A stretch of DNA of 64,000 nucleotides from Aliidiomarina sanyensis. Lineage in GTDB: Bacteria; Pseudomonadota; Gammaproteobacteria; Enterobacterales; Alteromonadaceae. The translations under genes and the position numbers were made by a program. Below the pieces are notes generated by a model. The model ran no database searches. It worked only from the letters and a program-made list of their open reading frames with translations, and was not told where the DNA came from. Where the stretch lies: NCBI RefSeq assembly GCF_003987175.1, contig NZ_PIPM01000004.1:62001-126000 (forward strand). Direction: 5' to 3'. Numbering within the stretch: the first letter of the stretch is position 1; the number at the start of each line of letters is the position of its first letter. Positions 50,031 through 58,515 of this stretch are shown piece by piece.

Positions 50031-50057
50031 TAAACCGCTCAGTCGAGTTTTTATTCC
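50031..50057 (-). promoter_or_regulatory. Candidate ECF-type autoregulatory promoter
   Basis: On the minus strand GGAAT (50057-50053) is followed after 15 bases by CGGTT (50037-50033), the shape of ECF promoters with a GGAA-type -35 box and a CG-containing -10. It faces the sigma gene, with the expected start about 30 bases before the chosen ATG. Confidence 0.35.
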
Positions 50058-50174
50058 AAACGGTCGGCGATTTTCCGATAAAACTGGTCCGGCCAGTGAG
50101 ATTTCCTATACTTTTCGCAGCCTTTTTCAATAAACTAGCGACGGTTTTGACTTATTTAATGTGCAGGAGTCCGG

Positions 50175-51128
50175 ATGTCGAACATTCCACTTCCCGATAT
50201 TGTTGTCATGTTTTTCCTACTCGGAGTGGTCGCGGGACTGGTTAAATCAGACCTAAAGCTTCCCAAAGCAGCCTACGATGTTTTGAGTTTATTGCTCATG
50301 TTAACCATCGGTCTGAAAGGGGGGATGGCCTTGCATGAGAGTATGTCCGCGGGATTGTTCGCTGAACTCGGCGGTGTCTTACTCCTCGGGATTATCTCTC
50401 CTCTCCTTATTTTCCCTGTGGTTTACTACGTCTTGCGATTAAGCCTGGCCAACAGCGCCAGCCTAACAGCCCACTACGGTTCAGTCAGTGCAGGTACCTT
50501 TGCCGTCGCACTTGCCTACGTCCAAGGTCGTGAATTGCTGGCCGGAGGACAAGTCACTTTGTACTTAGTTCTCCTTGAGCTTCCCGCGATTGTCCTCGGC
50601 TTGCTTATCTACCGAAAACTCAGCGGAGAGCAAACCGGTTCAGCGCGCGCGTTATGGCATGAAACACTCACCAACCGTGGCGTAATCTTACTCGTTGGAG
50701 GGGTCCTGATCGGTTGGTTGTATGGTCCGCATGCAGGTGAACCTGTCACGAACCTATACAGTAATGCATTCCATGGCGTCCTCGCACTGTTCTTACTCGA
50801 AATGGGTATGGTCGCCGCCATCACCCTCGCAAAGTTCCAACGCAGCCATATTCGCGTGGTCATTTTTGCACTTCTAATGCCGCTTGTTTTGGCCTGTGTT
50901 GGAATGGGCATGGCCATCTTCCTCGGCCTACCTGAAGGTTCTGCCGTTATTCTCGCAACCCTAACCGCCAGTGCATCCTACATTGCTGCCCCAGTGGCCA
51001 TTCGGGGCGCAATTCCAGATGCGGATATTGGTCTTGCGATGCTCGCCTCCTTGGGTGTGACCTTCCCTTTCAATGTCATTATCGGGATTCCGCTGTACCA
51101 TTCAATGTGGATTTGGCTTGCTGGATAA
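50175..51128 (+). CDS. SbtA-type sodium-dependent bicarbonate transporter family protein
   Basis: A 317-residue membrane protein with about ten hydrophobic segments in two inverted halves, as in SbtA (DUF897). Recognisable stretches are YDVLSLLLMLTIGLKGG, AHYGSVSAGTFAVALAY and ASASYIAAPVAIRGAIP. In cyanobacteria SbtA imports bicarbonate with sodium; in heterotrophs the role is less clear and may serve anaplerotic carbon supply. No SbtB/PII partner lies beside it. AGGAGTCCGG precedes the ATG; it is divergent from the ECF sigma operon. Confidence 0.87.
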   Translation: MSNIPLPDIVVMFFLLGVVAGLVKSDLKLPKAAYDVLSLLLMLTIGLKGGMALHESMSAGLFAELGGVLLLGIISPLLIFPVVYYVLRLSLANSASLTAHYGSVSAGTFAVALAYVQGRELLAGGQVTLYLVLLELPAIVLGLLIYRKLSGEQTGSARALWHETLTNRGVILLVGGVLIGWLYGPHAGEPVTNLYSNAFHGVLALFLLEMGMVAAITLAKFQRSHIRVVIFALLMPLVLACVGMGMAIFLGLPEGSAVILATLTASASYIAAPVAIRGAIPDADIGLAMLASLGVTFPFNVIIGIPLYHSMWIWLAG

Positions 51129-51131
51129 ACG

Positions 51132-51161
51132 AAAGCGCACCTCAACGAGGTGCGCTTTTTT
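51132..51161 (+). terminator. Intrinsic terminator, shared by convergent genes
   Basis: AAAGCGCACCTC and GAGGTGCGCTTT form a twelve-pair stem with a three-base loop followed by more T. It ends the SbtA-like gene and, read on the other strand, can also end the 5'-nucleotidase transcript. Confidence 0.9.
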
Positions 51162-51178
51162 GATAGGTTAACACGGCG

Positions 51179-53185
51179 TTATTCAGCGCGTCTTAAAGTA
51201 ACCGTCGGGTCGGGTAATGGCGTAATCGTATCCCATTGCTGACGAATAAATTCAACCACCGCAATGGCGTCGGTATTGCAGATCACTGCTTCGCGATCAC
51301 ATGCAATTTCTTCGTCCGCATAGACCACCCGTAAACGTCCATCACTCGAAACGATTCGTTCCACCGGGAAGGCTCGCAGCTCTCCATCGACGTAGGCCAA
51401 ATCAACCCGCCCGGAGCTTTCTCGTTGTGACTCATAGAGTATCGTCCAACCATCGTTGCCGGTTGCGTTGTAGGAATTCATGACCACATGATAGGTCCCA
51501 TCGCGCTCCAGAGGCTCCCATTGCGGATCCGCCAAAGTGCCTCGATTTACCTCAATTTGTGTAATCGCGCCGCGCACACCCGGATCAAGCTCATCGAACG
51601 CAAAACGCAGATTCCCGCCGTAAGGAAACTTTCCTGCATGCGAACCCTCAGGCAAGGTTTCATTGATCACATCGGTCAACAAGCGGACAACCTCGGCACC
51701 GGTCAGCGGAACAACCGCAAGGAAATTCGAGAAGGGGAGTAGCTCCAGTGTAATGTCACCCTCGCGGACTTCCCCCTCCGGGATGGACATGCGAATTCCG
51801 CCGGCCCCGACCAGCGAGAAGTCAACAGACATGCCAGTGAGTTCGGCGACTTCATCACGAGCCGCCCACCAATACTGCGCATAAGCAACCAACGGCGCCA
51901 CTTCTGAACCATGTTCGTCACTTGCGCCATCCCCTGGACGACGCACATGGCGCAATCCCTGAGCAGCCATCCCAATCACCTCACCATAAGCCGCTTCTAC
52001 TGCAGGCTTGTACACCGAATCAATATGCGCACGGAGATCCGCATGTTCAGAAACAATCGCAATGTTCGCCTGTTGCTCAATAAAATCCACTACACGCTCA
52101 TGATCAATTGCATCAAGGCGCGTTTCGTCGGTGCGCTGGTTTTCACTGTAAAACGTATCGTTACTTAGCAAGGTATTGCCGCCCTCACATGCTTCAAGCT
52201 GTCCTTCTGCATTAAAGGTCAGATGCACCCGCCCGATAGCCTGTGCATACTCCCCCGCCTGAACCACACAAGTCCACTGCGCACCATCTGGGTTCATCAC
52301 ACGTGCTGCATATTCCCCACCATGACCAAGGTTCAAGTTAGAGAAATCGCCCAATAGCGTATGTGAGTGCCCACCAACAATGGCATCGATGCCGTTCACT
52401 CGACTCGCAATATCGACATCGACGGCATGACCCACATGAGTCACTGCAATAATTTTGTCGATGCCCAGCGCAGTGAGTTCATCGACCGTTGCTTGTGCGG
52501 ATTCGACCATATCGAAGAACACCACATCCCCAGTGTTTGGCGAAATATTCGGCATGTCATCTAAGGCAATTCCAAACACACCAACCAACTGACGTCCATC
52601 GGGGTACAACGGTGCCTGCTCGAGCCGCTCTTTCTCGAATCCATCAAATGCAAAAATAACGTAGGGTTTCAGGTTTTGCTGGTCACGGAGATCCGCATCC
52701 GCACTGGTATCAATGTTCGCTGCAAGCACGGGAAAATTAATCGTGTCGAGGAACGCGTTCAAAAGCCGGTTATTCAAATCGAATTCGTGGTTTCCAAGCG
52801 CCATCGCATCAATTCCCATACGACTGAGAATATCCGCATTCATACGCCCTTCATTGAGTTTAAAATAAGCGGAACCCTGCCATGCATCGCCGCCATGCAA
52901 AAACAAGAGAGGTTGATTCTCTCGTTCAGCAATTGCACGATAAGATTCAGCACGTTCGAGGAGTCGCGGGTGCCCACCAAATTCGTTGTATATGACCTCG
53001 TCTTGCAACCAAAAACGAGCCCGCACCGGGTCAAACGCGGAGTGTGTATCATTGATATGCGCAATTGTCAGGGTAAAAGGCTCAGCGGAAACGTCGGGTT
53101 CCGGGGCTGGGGCGCAGGCCGTCAAGATCCAGCCTAACGCCAGGATCCAAAACCATCGTTTTTGTGTGTACTTTCCGTCTATCAT
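51179..53185 (-). CDS. 5'-nucleotidase / UshA-like lipoprotein
   Basis: Periplasm-facing metallophosphoesterase that dephosphorylates nucleotides for uptake. The 668 residues begin with a lipoprotein signal (lipobox LTAC, Cys24). The dimetal domain shows HINDTHS, HGGDAWQGS, GNHEFD, VTHVGH and GGHSHT; the C-terminal substrate domain contains GAGGIRMSIPEG, FSNFLAVVPLTG and NSYNATGNDGW. The lipid anchor is unlike soluble E. coli UshA but occurs in marine relatives such as Vibrio NutA. Free phosphate and nucleosides would feed DeoD-type salvage encoded nearby. Confidence 0.92.
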   Translation of the reverse strand: MIDGKYTQKRWFWILALGWILTACAPAPEPDVSAEPFTLTIAHINDTHSAFDPVRARFWLQDEVIYNEFGGHPRLLERAESYRAIAERENQPLLFLHGGDAWQGSAYFKLNEGRMNADILSRMGIDAMALGNHEFDLNNRLLNAFLDTINFPVLAANIDTSADADLRDQQNLKPYVIFAFDGFEKERLEQAPLYPDGRQLVGVFGIALDDMPNISPNTGDVVFFDMVESAQATVDELTALGIDKIIAVTHVGHAVDVDIASRVNGIDAIVGGHSHTLLGDFSNLNLGHGGEYAARVMNPDGAQWTCVVQAGEYAQAIGRVHLTFNAEGQLEACEGGNTLLSNDTFYSENQRTDETRLDAIDHERVVDFIEQQANIAIVSEHADLRAHIDSVYKPAVEAAYGEVIGMAAQGLRHVRRPGDGASDEHGSEVAPLVAYAQYWWAARDEVAELTGMSVDFSLVGAGGIRMSIPEGEVREGDITLELLPFSNFLAVVPLTGAEVVRLLTDVINETLPEGSHAGKFPYGGNLRFAFDELDPGVRGAITQIEVNRGTLADPQWEPLERDGTYHVVMNSYNATGNDGWTILYESQRESSGRVDLAYVDGELRAFPVERIVSSDGRLRVVYADEEIACDREAVICNTDAIAVVEFIRQQWDTITPLPDPTVTLRRAE

Positions 53186-53337
53186 GCTGCATCTCCCACA
53201 TCAAACCCAAGGCCGTTAAGTGTAAACGCCCACCCAAGAAATGTGAAATCACCGAGATCTGATAAATTGCGTTACGCTGCATAAACGCTCACAATAACGT
53301 CGCCGAATCGCCAAAAATAACAACAAGAGCTCCTACT

Positions 53338-54681
53338 ATGCATTCAGAGTCCAACTCACTTCCGCCGCCGAGTCCAATGTATCGCTGGCTCGTTTTGCTG
53401 TTTGTCAGCCTCGCAATGTTCGGAAATTACTACGTCTACGATTCACTCTGGCCCGTGGTGGATCTGATGCGCGAGCAACTCGGATTTTCTTATCAACAGA
53501 TCGGGTGGCTCTCGACCGCCTACAATATTGCAGCACTATGCGTTCTGCTGATTGGTGGGTACATCATTGATCGGTGGGGCACCAAAAAAGCCATCACTTT
53601 CTTCGCTCTGGTCTGTCTTGCAGCCGCAGCTCTGACAGCGGTCAGCTCGCGCTTCGAGGTGATTTTAGCCGGTCGATTCTTACTTGGAATTGGTGCAGAG
53701 CCGCTGATTGTTGCAGCAACAACCGTATTGGCCAAGTGGTTTAAAGGCCGCGAGTTAAGTTTTGCATTCGGGATTAACCTATCCATCTCTCGCTTAGGCA
53801 CCGCCTCTGCCGATTGGTCTCCGAACTTTGCAGGGCCCTTGTACGCAACCTGGCAAGATCCCCTTTGGTTGGCCACAGGCGTTGCCTGTGTTTCGGTGAC
53901 GGCCGCATGGCTGTATTGGGTCACAGAAAAACGTGCCGAAGGTCGTTTCCAACTGGCAACCCCAAGCGCAACCGAAAAACTGGACATCAAAAGTCTCTAC
54001 AAATTCAGCGCGAGCTATTGGTACATCGTGGCGCTATGTGTGGTGTTCTACGCCACTATTTTTCCGTTCCGCTCCTTTGCCATTGATTACTTTCAGCAAG
54101 CACATGGCGTAACTCGTGAAGCCGCGGGACTCCTCAGTAGCATGTTGCCGATGGCCGCAATTATTCTCACGCCTCTATTTGGCCTGTGGGTTGATCGCGT
54201 TGGTCGACGCTCCATTTTCATGCTCGTTGGAACCGTCCTCATGCTGCCGCTTTTCCTTGCGGTCAGTTATCTGCCGCCGGGCCCCTTGGTGAATCTCACA
54301 GTACCCTTTATCGGCAGTGAAATGGTGCCCCTTACACTGGTCGTGGTGATCTTCTTTTTAGGTGCCGCATTCTCACTCATTCCAGCGGTCATGTGGCCTT
54401 CGGTGGCCTATATTGTGGACGGAAGACGCATGGGCTCAGCCTACGCCATGATGACCATGTGCCAACAACTTGGGTGGGCGGTCGTCCCGTTGGTGGTGGG
54501 TCTTTTGAATGATCGAAATTCGGCAGGACCATTAAATCCGGCCGGTTATGCGCCAGCCATGTGGCTCTATACGGCACTGGTGGCTGTGGGCGTCTACTTC
54601 GCCTTTAAGTTATGGCAAACCGAAAATGGTCCGAACGGCCATGGCCTTGACCGCACCCGCATGCAATCACCCGCAAGCTAG
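53338..54681 (+). CDS. Major facilitator superfamily transporter
   Basis: A 447-residue carrier with twelve predicted membrane helices. The MFS loop 2-3 motif reads GGYIIDRWGTKKA and its counterpart in the second half GLWVDRVGRRSIF. Substrate cannot be assigned. It converges on pgsW and shows no operon partner. Confidence 0.88.
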   Translation: MHSESNSLPPPSPMYRWLVLLFVSLAMFGNYYVYDSLWPVVDLMREQLGFSYQQIGWLSTAYNIAALCVLLIGGYIIDRWGTKKAITFFALVCLAAAALTAVSSRFEVILAGRFLLGIGAEPLIVAATTVLAKWFKGRELSFAFGINLSISRLGTASADWSPNFAGPLYATWQDPLWLATGVACVSVTAAWLYWVTEKRAEGRFQLATPSATEKLDIKSLYKFSASYWYIVALCVVFYATIFPFRSFAIDYFQQAHGVTREAAGLLSSMLPMAAIILTPLFGLWVDRVGRRSIFMLVGTVLMLPLFLAVSYLPPGPLVNLTVPFIGSEMVPLTLVVVIFFLGAAFSLIPAVMWPSVAYIVDGRRMGSAYAMMTMCQQLGWAVVPLVVGLLNDRNSAGPLNPAGYAPAMWLYTALVAVGVYFAFKLWQTENGPNGHGLDRTRMQSPAS

Positions 54682-54699
54682 AAACAATGGCGTTCGGCT

Positions 54700-55851
54700 C
54701 TACACCATGGGTCGAACGCCCTTTCCGCCCTTGCCTTTCCCACGCCAGAACGAACTTATGCCATCTGAATAGACCATCAACCAGGTCAACCCAATGAGCA
54801 CGATGCCCAGAAAAAAGGCGAGACCGCGACGGTACGTACTGGCCGTATAGACACCACCGGAGCCAACCGGAACCGCTTCGTCTGGCGCGATGGGCAATCC
54901 ATGGCGTTCCGCCATGGTGTTCACCCCAATAAAATGAATTGCCGGCACACGCTCGCGCAAGAAATACCCCATCACGGTGTCCACGGCAAATGCCCGAGCG
55001 GGCGCACTGCGCTGCAATCCCGAACGGAACTGGCTATCAATCCCGGGAGGACCCACAATGGTCGCTCCGCCCCCGACGTTCACAAACGCAGCATAACGAC
55101 GTCCGCCCGAGTGTTCGCGGTACAAGGCAATACGGTCAGCGACCGCTTCTTGGTAGTTATTCGGTTCGAGCAAGCGGATATCCGCCCGCTGAATACTCTG
55201 CCGCACACTTTCAACCCCTTCACGAGGCAGATCCGCTCCACGGTCCTCAACACCACCGATGGAAGCGGCAATGGGTTTAAGCGAGATAAGACCAACGGCT
55301 CTTAGCTCTCGCTCCATATCAAGCCATAACATATTCGGAATATTGGCACCCCATTGCGACGATGAGCCCGATGCGATAATAACCGGCTCAGCTCCCATCG
55401 CTTCGAGGGCCGCATACACCGCCAAGTTCAAGCCAGGAAACGAGCCCGATACCGCAACCGCCACGAGATCACCCTCTTGCACGCCCGCTTCGGCAAGCAG
55501 CTTAACCGCCACCGCAGCCCAGTTAGGATTCACCGAGGTTTGCTTCGATTCCAGTCCCCCGCGCGTGGTGGTGACAATACTGGTCGCTGACCCAATCAGT
55601 CCCGACCGCTGCGGATCAAACTCTGGATTAATGGGCTCGACTTGACCTCGAATGGGCCGGATGACCTCAATTGCATCACGCACCGTCCGCGAGGCGGTCA
55701 CCATGGTGGCATAATGTGCTTCAACGATCGGATCGCGTTTTTGCACGCCTTCTGCAATGGCGAAAATCAGGATTGCGGCAAGCGCGAGGAATACCAAACC
55801 CCACGTCGGGACCTGAGACGAACGCCAATAGATTTTTGTGTAGCTTTTCAT
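54700..55851 (-). CDS. Poly-gamma-glutamate system protein, PgsW type
   Basis: A 383-residue protein with one N-terminal and one C-terminal membrane helix and a large domain between, which would face the periplasm. GDLVAVAVSGSFPGLNLAVYAALEAMGAEPVIIASGSSS and FVNVGGGATIVGPPG fit the poly-gamma-glutamate system protein family found beside pgsBC in bacteria without pgsA. Its biochemical step is unknown; a role in export or chain handling is inferred. AAGGAGAGAAGCC precedes the ATG at 55849-55851. It is the last gene of pgsB-pgsC-pgsW. Confidence 0.85.
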   Translation of the reverse strand: MKSYTKIYWRSSQVPTWGLVFLALAAILIFAIAEGVQKRDPIVEAHYATMVTASRTVRDAIEVIRPIRGQVEPINPEFDPQRSGLIGSATSIVTTTRGGLESKQTSVNPNWAAVAVKLLAEAGVQEGDLVAVAVSGSFPGLNLAVYAALEAMGAEPVIIASGSSSQWGANIPNMLWLDMERELRAVGLISLKPIAASIGGVEDRGADLPREGVESVRQSIQRADIRLLEPNNYQEAVADRIALYREHSGGRRYAAFVNVGGGATIVGPPGIDSQFRSGLQRSAPARAFAVDTVMGYFLRERVPAIHFIGVNTMAERHGLPIAPDEAVPVGSGGVYTASTYRRGLAFFLGIVLIGLTWLMVYSDGISSFWRGKGKGGKGVRPMV

Positions 55852-55862
55852 GGCTTCTCTCC

Positions 55863-56438
55863 TTACCAACCGGGAACACGGAATGCTTGTGATGCCTCAT
55901 ACGCGGCGAGCGTTTCAGGCATAATCACAATCAGTGTCAGACGCACCAAGACAGCCGTCACTGCGAGCCCACAGAGGGTTTGCAAGACCCCTTGCCGGTC
56001 AAACCAAATGGCGATCAAACCCGGGATGATGTAGCCGATGATGCTACTTTCCATCACCGCCATCATGAGTGGGTATTCGAGCTGCGCTACTTTCGCTTCC
56101 GCATCGCCGGTTTCAGCAACCATCTGCAAATCCATGAACGCGATTACATTACCCAAGAACAGATCGAAGAAGCCCGCAATCAAGTACCCGGTTAAAATCA
56201 TAATGATGGTTTGCCGGCGTCCATAGATAATGGCGTAACTTGCAATCAACCGAACAATTGCAAAGGTGAGCCATGCGGCCACCAACGTGACCGTAATATT
56301 AAGCGGATTCATCAGTTGCAACGCCATGTAGCCGGGAACCACCAAGCCTCCGGCAGCCAGCCCAAACACTTGGCTAAGTAGCAGGGTAAAAAAGAGGCCA
56401 ATGCCGATCGCGACGGCCAAGATATTCAGGGCAATCAT
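55863..56438 (-). CDS. pgsC: Poly-gamma-glutamate biosynthesis protein PgsC
   Basis: Membrane subunit of the polyglutamate synthase, 191 residues with about five hydrophobic segments. The AAGGLVVPGYMAL and GYIIPGLIAIWFDRQG stretches are typical of PgsC/CapC. It would anchor PgsB and help move the growing chain. The ATG overlaps the pgsB stop (ATGA), and pgsW follows after eleven bases. Confidence 0.92.
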   Translation of the reverse strand: MIALNILAVAIGIGLFFTLLLSQVFGLAAGGLVVPGYMALQLMNPLNITVTLVAAWLTFAIVRLIASYAIIYGRRQTIIMILTGYLIAGFFDLFLGNVIAFMDLQMVAETGDAEAKVAQLEYPLMMAVMESSIIGYIIPGLIAIWFDRQGVLQTLCGLAVTAVLVRLTLIVIMPETLAAYEASQAFRVPGW

Positions 56439-57640
56439 AAATCTTCCTCCACCGTCGCACGGTTATGGAAGAATCGAGCAACCTCTTCTCCTCCCCCATG
56501 AATATTTGCCATTCCAACAACCAGCGCATGGCGGTCACTTTCTTCCAAGAGCGTTTCTGTGATCTCCACCATATCCGCATTCTCCAACACCAGAATTTTG
56601 TTGGGATCGAGTCCCGCTTTCAGCCCAAACCGAACAAAGATGGAGGTTCCACTTCCCATCACGATATAGCGATCGGCAGCGGGCCAGGTGACCACGGCTT
56701 CAGCAATCTGCATCGAGCGATGGGGGCGATCCGCCCGACAATTAATCAACGCAATTTTGCGACGGTCTTTTCCTTGGCTCTGGCATAACTGGGTCCAAAT
56801 ACGGCCCGTAGACTCGGGATCATTCGCTGCAAAGGCGTTCACAAAAATAATGTCCCGTTCAAAATAATTGACGTGTAATAGCCGCATCGCACCGGTTTCA
56901 GGCTCAAGGGCAATCATTCCTTTGAGAGCGTCTTCCCGTGACACGCCGAGGTGAGCACACACTTTCAATGCGAGCGCGACATTTTCTGCATGCTCCGCAT
57001 ACTGAAACTGACTCAAAGTATCCTTGTCGATGGCCTCAACTTCATCGTACGACACCTGATGTAACGTGCTTTTACGGTCGTCACAGGCCATCTGAAAAAC
57101 ATCAATCAAGTCATGTTCAGCGGTGAATAGCGCACCGTGCACAGGACTGCTGCCCGCGAGGGCCAATGCCACATCACGCTCGCCTGGCCCCATCACATCG
57201 AGGTGGTCCGCTCGTGCGTTGGTGACCACACCGACGTTGGAACGGACCATCTTTAATTCCGTCAATGATTGATAATGAGGTTGCAGGGCCATGCATTCGA
57301 GCACGGCGATTTCAGGTTTGATTTTGGCCATGCGTTTGAGTAAACGCATTTGCTCAATGATGTTGGCTCCGGCCACTCGGTACAGGGGAAACTCACGACC
57401 ATCCGGATCGGTATAGGCGGCGGCGGAACCTGTGGTCTTGGCACAGACACGTTTTCCCCCACCGCGGAGGCCCGCCGCAATCAGGCGCGTTACGCTGGTT
57501 TTCCCACGCGTGCCGTTGACATGCACGCGGACTGGAATTTGTTCGACAATGCGTTTGTGCCGCCACGCTTCCCAAAGAACTGCGACCACTAACAAAAACC
57601 ACAAGGCCAATGTCATGGCCAGCATATCAGGTAACCCCAT
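56435..57640 (-). CDS. pgsB: Poly-gamma-glutamate synthase PgsB
   Basis: ATP-dependent amide ligase of the Mur-ligase kind that polymerises glutamate through gamma bonds. From the ATG at 57638-57640 (GAAGGAGTCGCC before it) it has 401 residues: a membrane helix at 5-24, the P-loop GTRGKTS (43-49) and family sequences such as RADHLDVMGPGE and IALINCRADRP. An upstream in-frame extension crosses the inverted repeat and is not used. It is the first gene of the operon; no pgsA/capA or depolymerase gene follows within the window. Confidence 0.93.
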   Translation of the reverse strand: MGLPDMLAMTLALWFLLVVAVLWEAWRHKRIVEQIPVRVHVNGTRGKTSVTRLIAAGLRGGGKRVCAKTTGSAAAYTDPDGREFPLYRVAGANIIEQMRLLKRMAKIKPEIAVLECMALQPHYQSLTELKMVRSNVGVVTNARADHLDVMGPGERDVALALAGSSPVHGALFTAEHDLIDVFQMACDDRKSTLHQVSYDEVEAIDKDTLSQFQYAEHAENVALALKVCAHLGVSREDALKGMIALEPETGAMRLLHVNYFERDIIFVNAFAANDPESTGRIWTQLCQSQGKDRRKIALINCRADRPHRSMQIAEAVVTWPAADRYIVMGSGTSIFVRFGLKAGLDPNKILVLENADMVEITETLLEESDRHALVVGMANIHGGGEEVARFFHNRATVEEDL

Positions 57641-57660
57641 GGCGACTCCTTCACGTGATT

Positions 57661-57682
57661 CCTCTTTACGTGTGTAAAGAGG
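57661..57682. promoter_or_regulatory. Perfect inverted repeat before pgsB
   Basis: CCTCTTTAC and GTAAAGAGG are perfect nine-base arms with a four-base centre, ending 20 bases before the pgsB start. A possible promoter (TTGCTT 57708-57703, 16 bases, TATACC 57686-57681) would overlap its edge, so a repressor bound here could block transcription; alternatively the RNA hairpin affects translation. Confidence 0.5.
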
Positions 57683-57697
57683 TATAACCACAAAGCC

Positions 57698-57727
57698 AAA
57701 AAAAGCAAAGGGAGCCAAGCTCCCTTT
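57698..57727 (-). terminator. Intrinsic terminator after tspO
   Basis: On the minus strand AAAGGGAGC and GCTCCCTTT form a nine-pair stem with a three-base loop, then GC and seven T. It closes the tspO transcript about 50 bases past its stop and isolates the pgs operon. Confidence 0.88.
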
Positions 57728-57775
57728 ACAAATCATTTAGTTGCACGCGTGAAATAAGCGCCGTGGGTGGTGCCT

Positions 57776-58282
57776 TTACAAAACGGTCGGATTCAACCGC
57801 CACAACGAGAAGGTCAACACGGTTGCGAAGGTGACCCAACCGAGATAGGGCAACATCAGAAATGCGGCCACCTTACTATGCTTCCAAAACGCAGCGGTGG
57901 TGGCGACAATCGCAACGAGCAGGGCGAGGATCTCCACAAGTGCCCAAAACCCTTGATACCACGCGAAGAAAATCCAGCTCCACAGTCCGTTCAGAATCAG
58001 CTGGACCAAAAAGAGAATGAGTGCGGTGTCTCCATAGCGCCATCCAGCCCGCCGCCAGACCAAAAACGCGGCGATGGCCATCATGCCGTACAGCACGGTC
58101 CACACCGGTCCGAAAAGCCACGCGGGCGGCGCAAATGCGGGTAGATTTAATTCCGCATAGAACTGTTGTGCGTTTAACGACCCCACCGCCCCGATAGCAG
58201 CCGTCAGATAGGTCACAATTAAAAATCCGGCCAACGCGAGAAATTGTTTTCCCGTAGACGGAGTGTGGCGGAACATATGCAT
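57776..58282 (-). CDS. tspO: TspO/MBR family tryptophan-rich sensory protein
   Basis: Five-helix membrane protein of 168 residues that binds porphyrins and related ligands; in Rhodobacter it modulates tetrapyrrole-linked gene expression. Typical features are LPAFAPPAWLFGPVWTVLYGMMAIAAFLVWR, LNGLWSWIFF and many tryptophans. AAGGTAGG precedes the first ATG; a second lies two codons on. It stands between the pgs operon and the divergent carboxypeptidase gene. Confidence 0.92.
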   Translation of the reverse strand: MHMFRHTPSTGKQFLALAGFLIVTYLTAAIGAVGSLNAQQFYAELNLPAFAPPAWLFGPVWTVLYGMMAIAAFLVWRRAGWRYGDTALILFLVQLILNGLWSWIFFAWYQGFWALVEILALLVAIVATTAAFWKHSKVAAFLMLPYLGWVTFATVLTFSLWRLNPTVL

Positions 58283-58515
58283 GCAAAACCTACCTTGGAT
58301 AAATCACTGGGCGAAAAGGAAATTCGTAAAAATCCAGTATATGCCCACTTTGCGGAAACGCAATGGGGGATATCACTTACGTAGACTCCACGAAGCCCTT
58401 GCAGCGACTTGTCGTTGAAATACGCAAAATCACCGAGTTTTAGTGCCTCCAAGTAAAAAACTGCGTTAGGGTGAAGTTTGTTATCTCTCACACAACCCAC
58501 ATGAGGACCAGATTC

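Noticed and set aside
57876-58286. 136-codon minus-strand frame overlapping tspO
   Set aside because: It is an alternate frame of tspO; the tspO frame has the full membrane-helix pattern and the better start.
53246-58437. AAATCACCGAG occurs at 53246 and 58427, about 90 bases before the MFS and S10 genes
   Set aside because: Many 11-base matches are expected by chance in 64 kb, and the downstream shared GCGTTA is at different spacing in the two copies.
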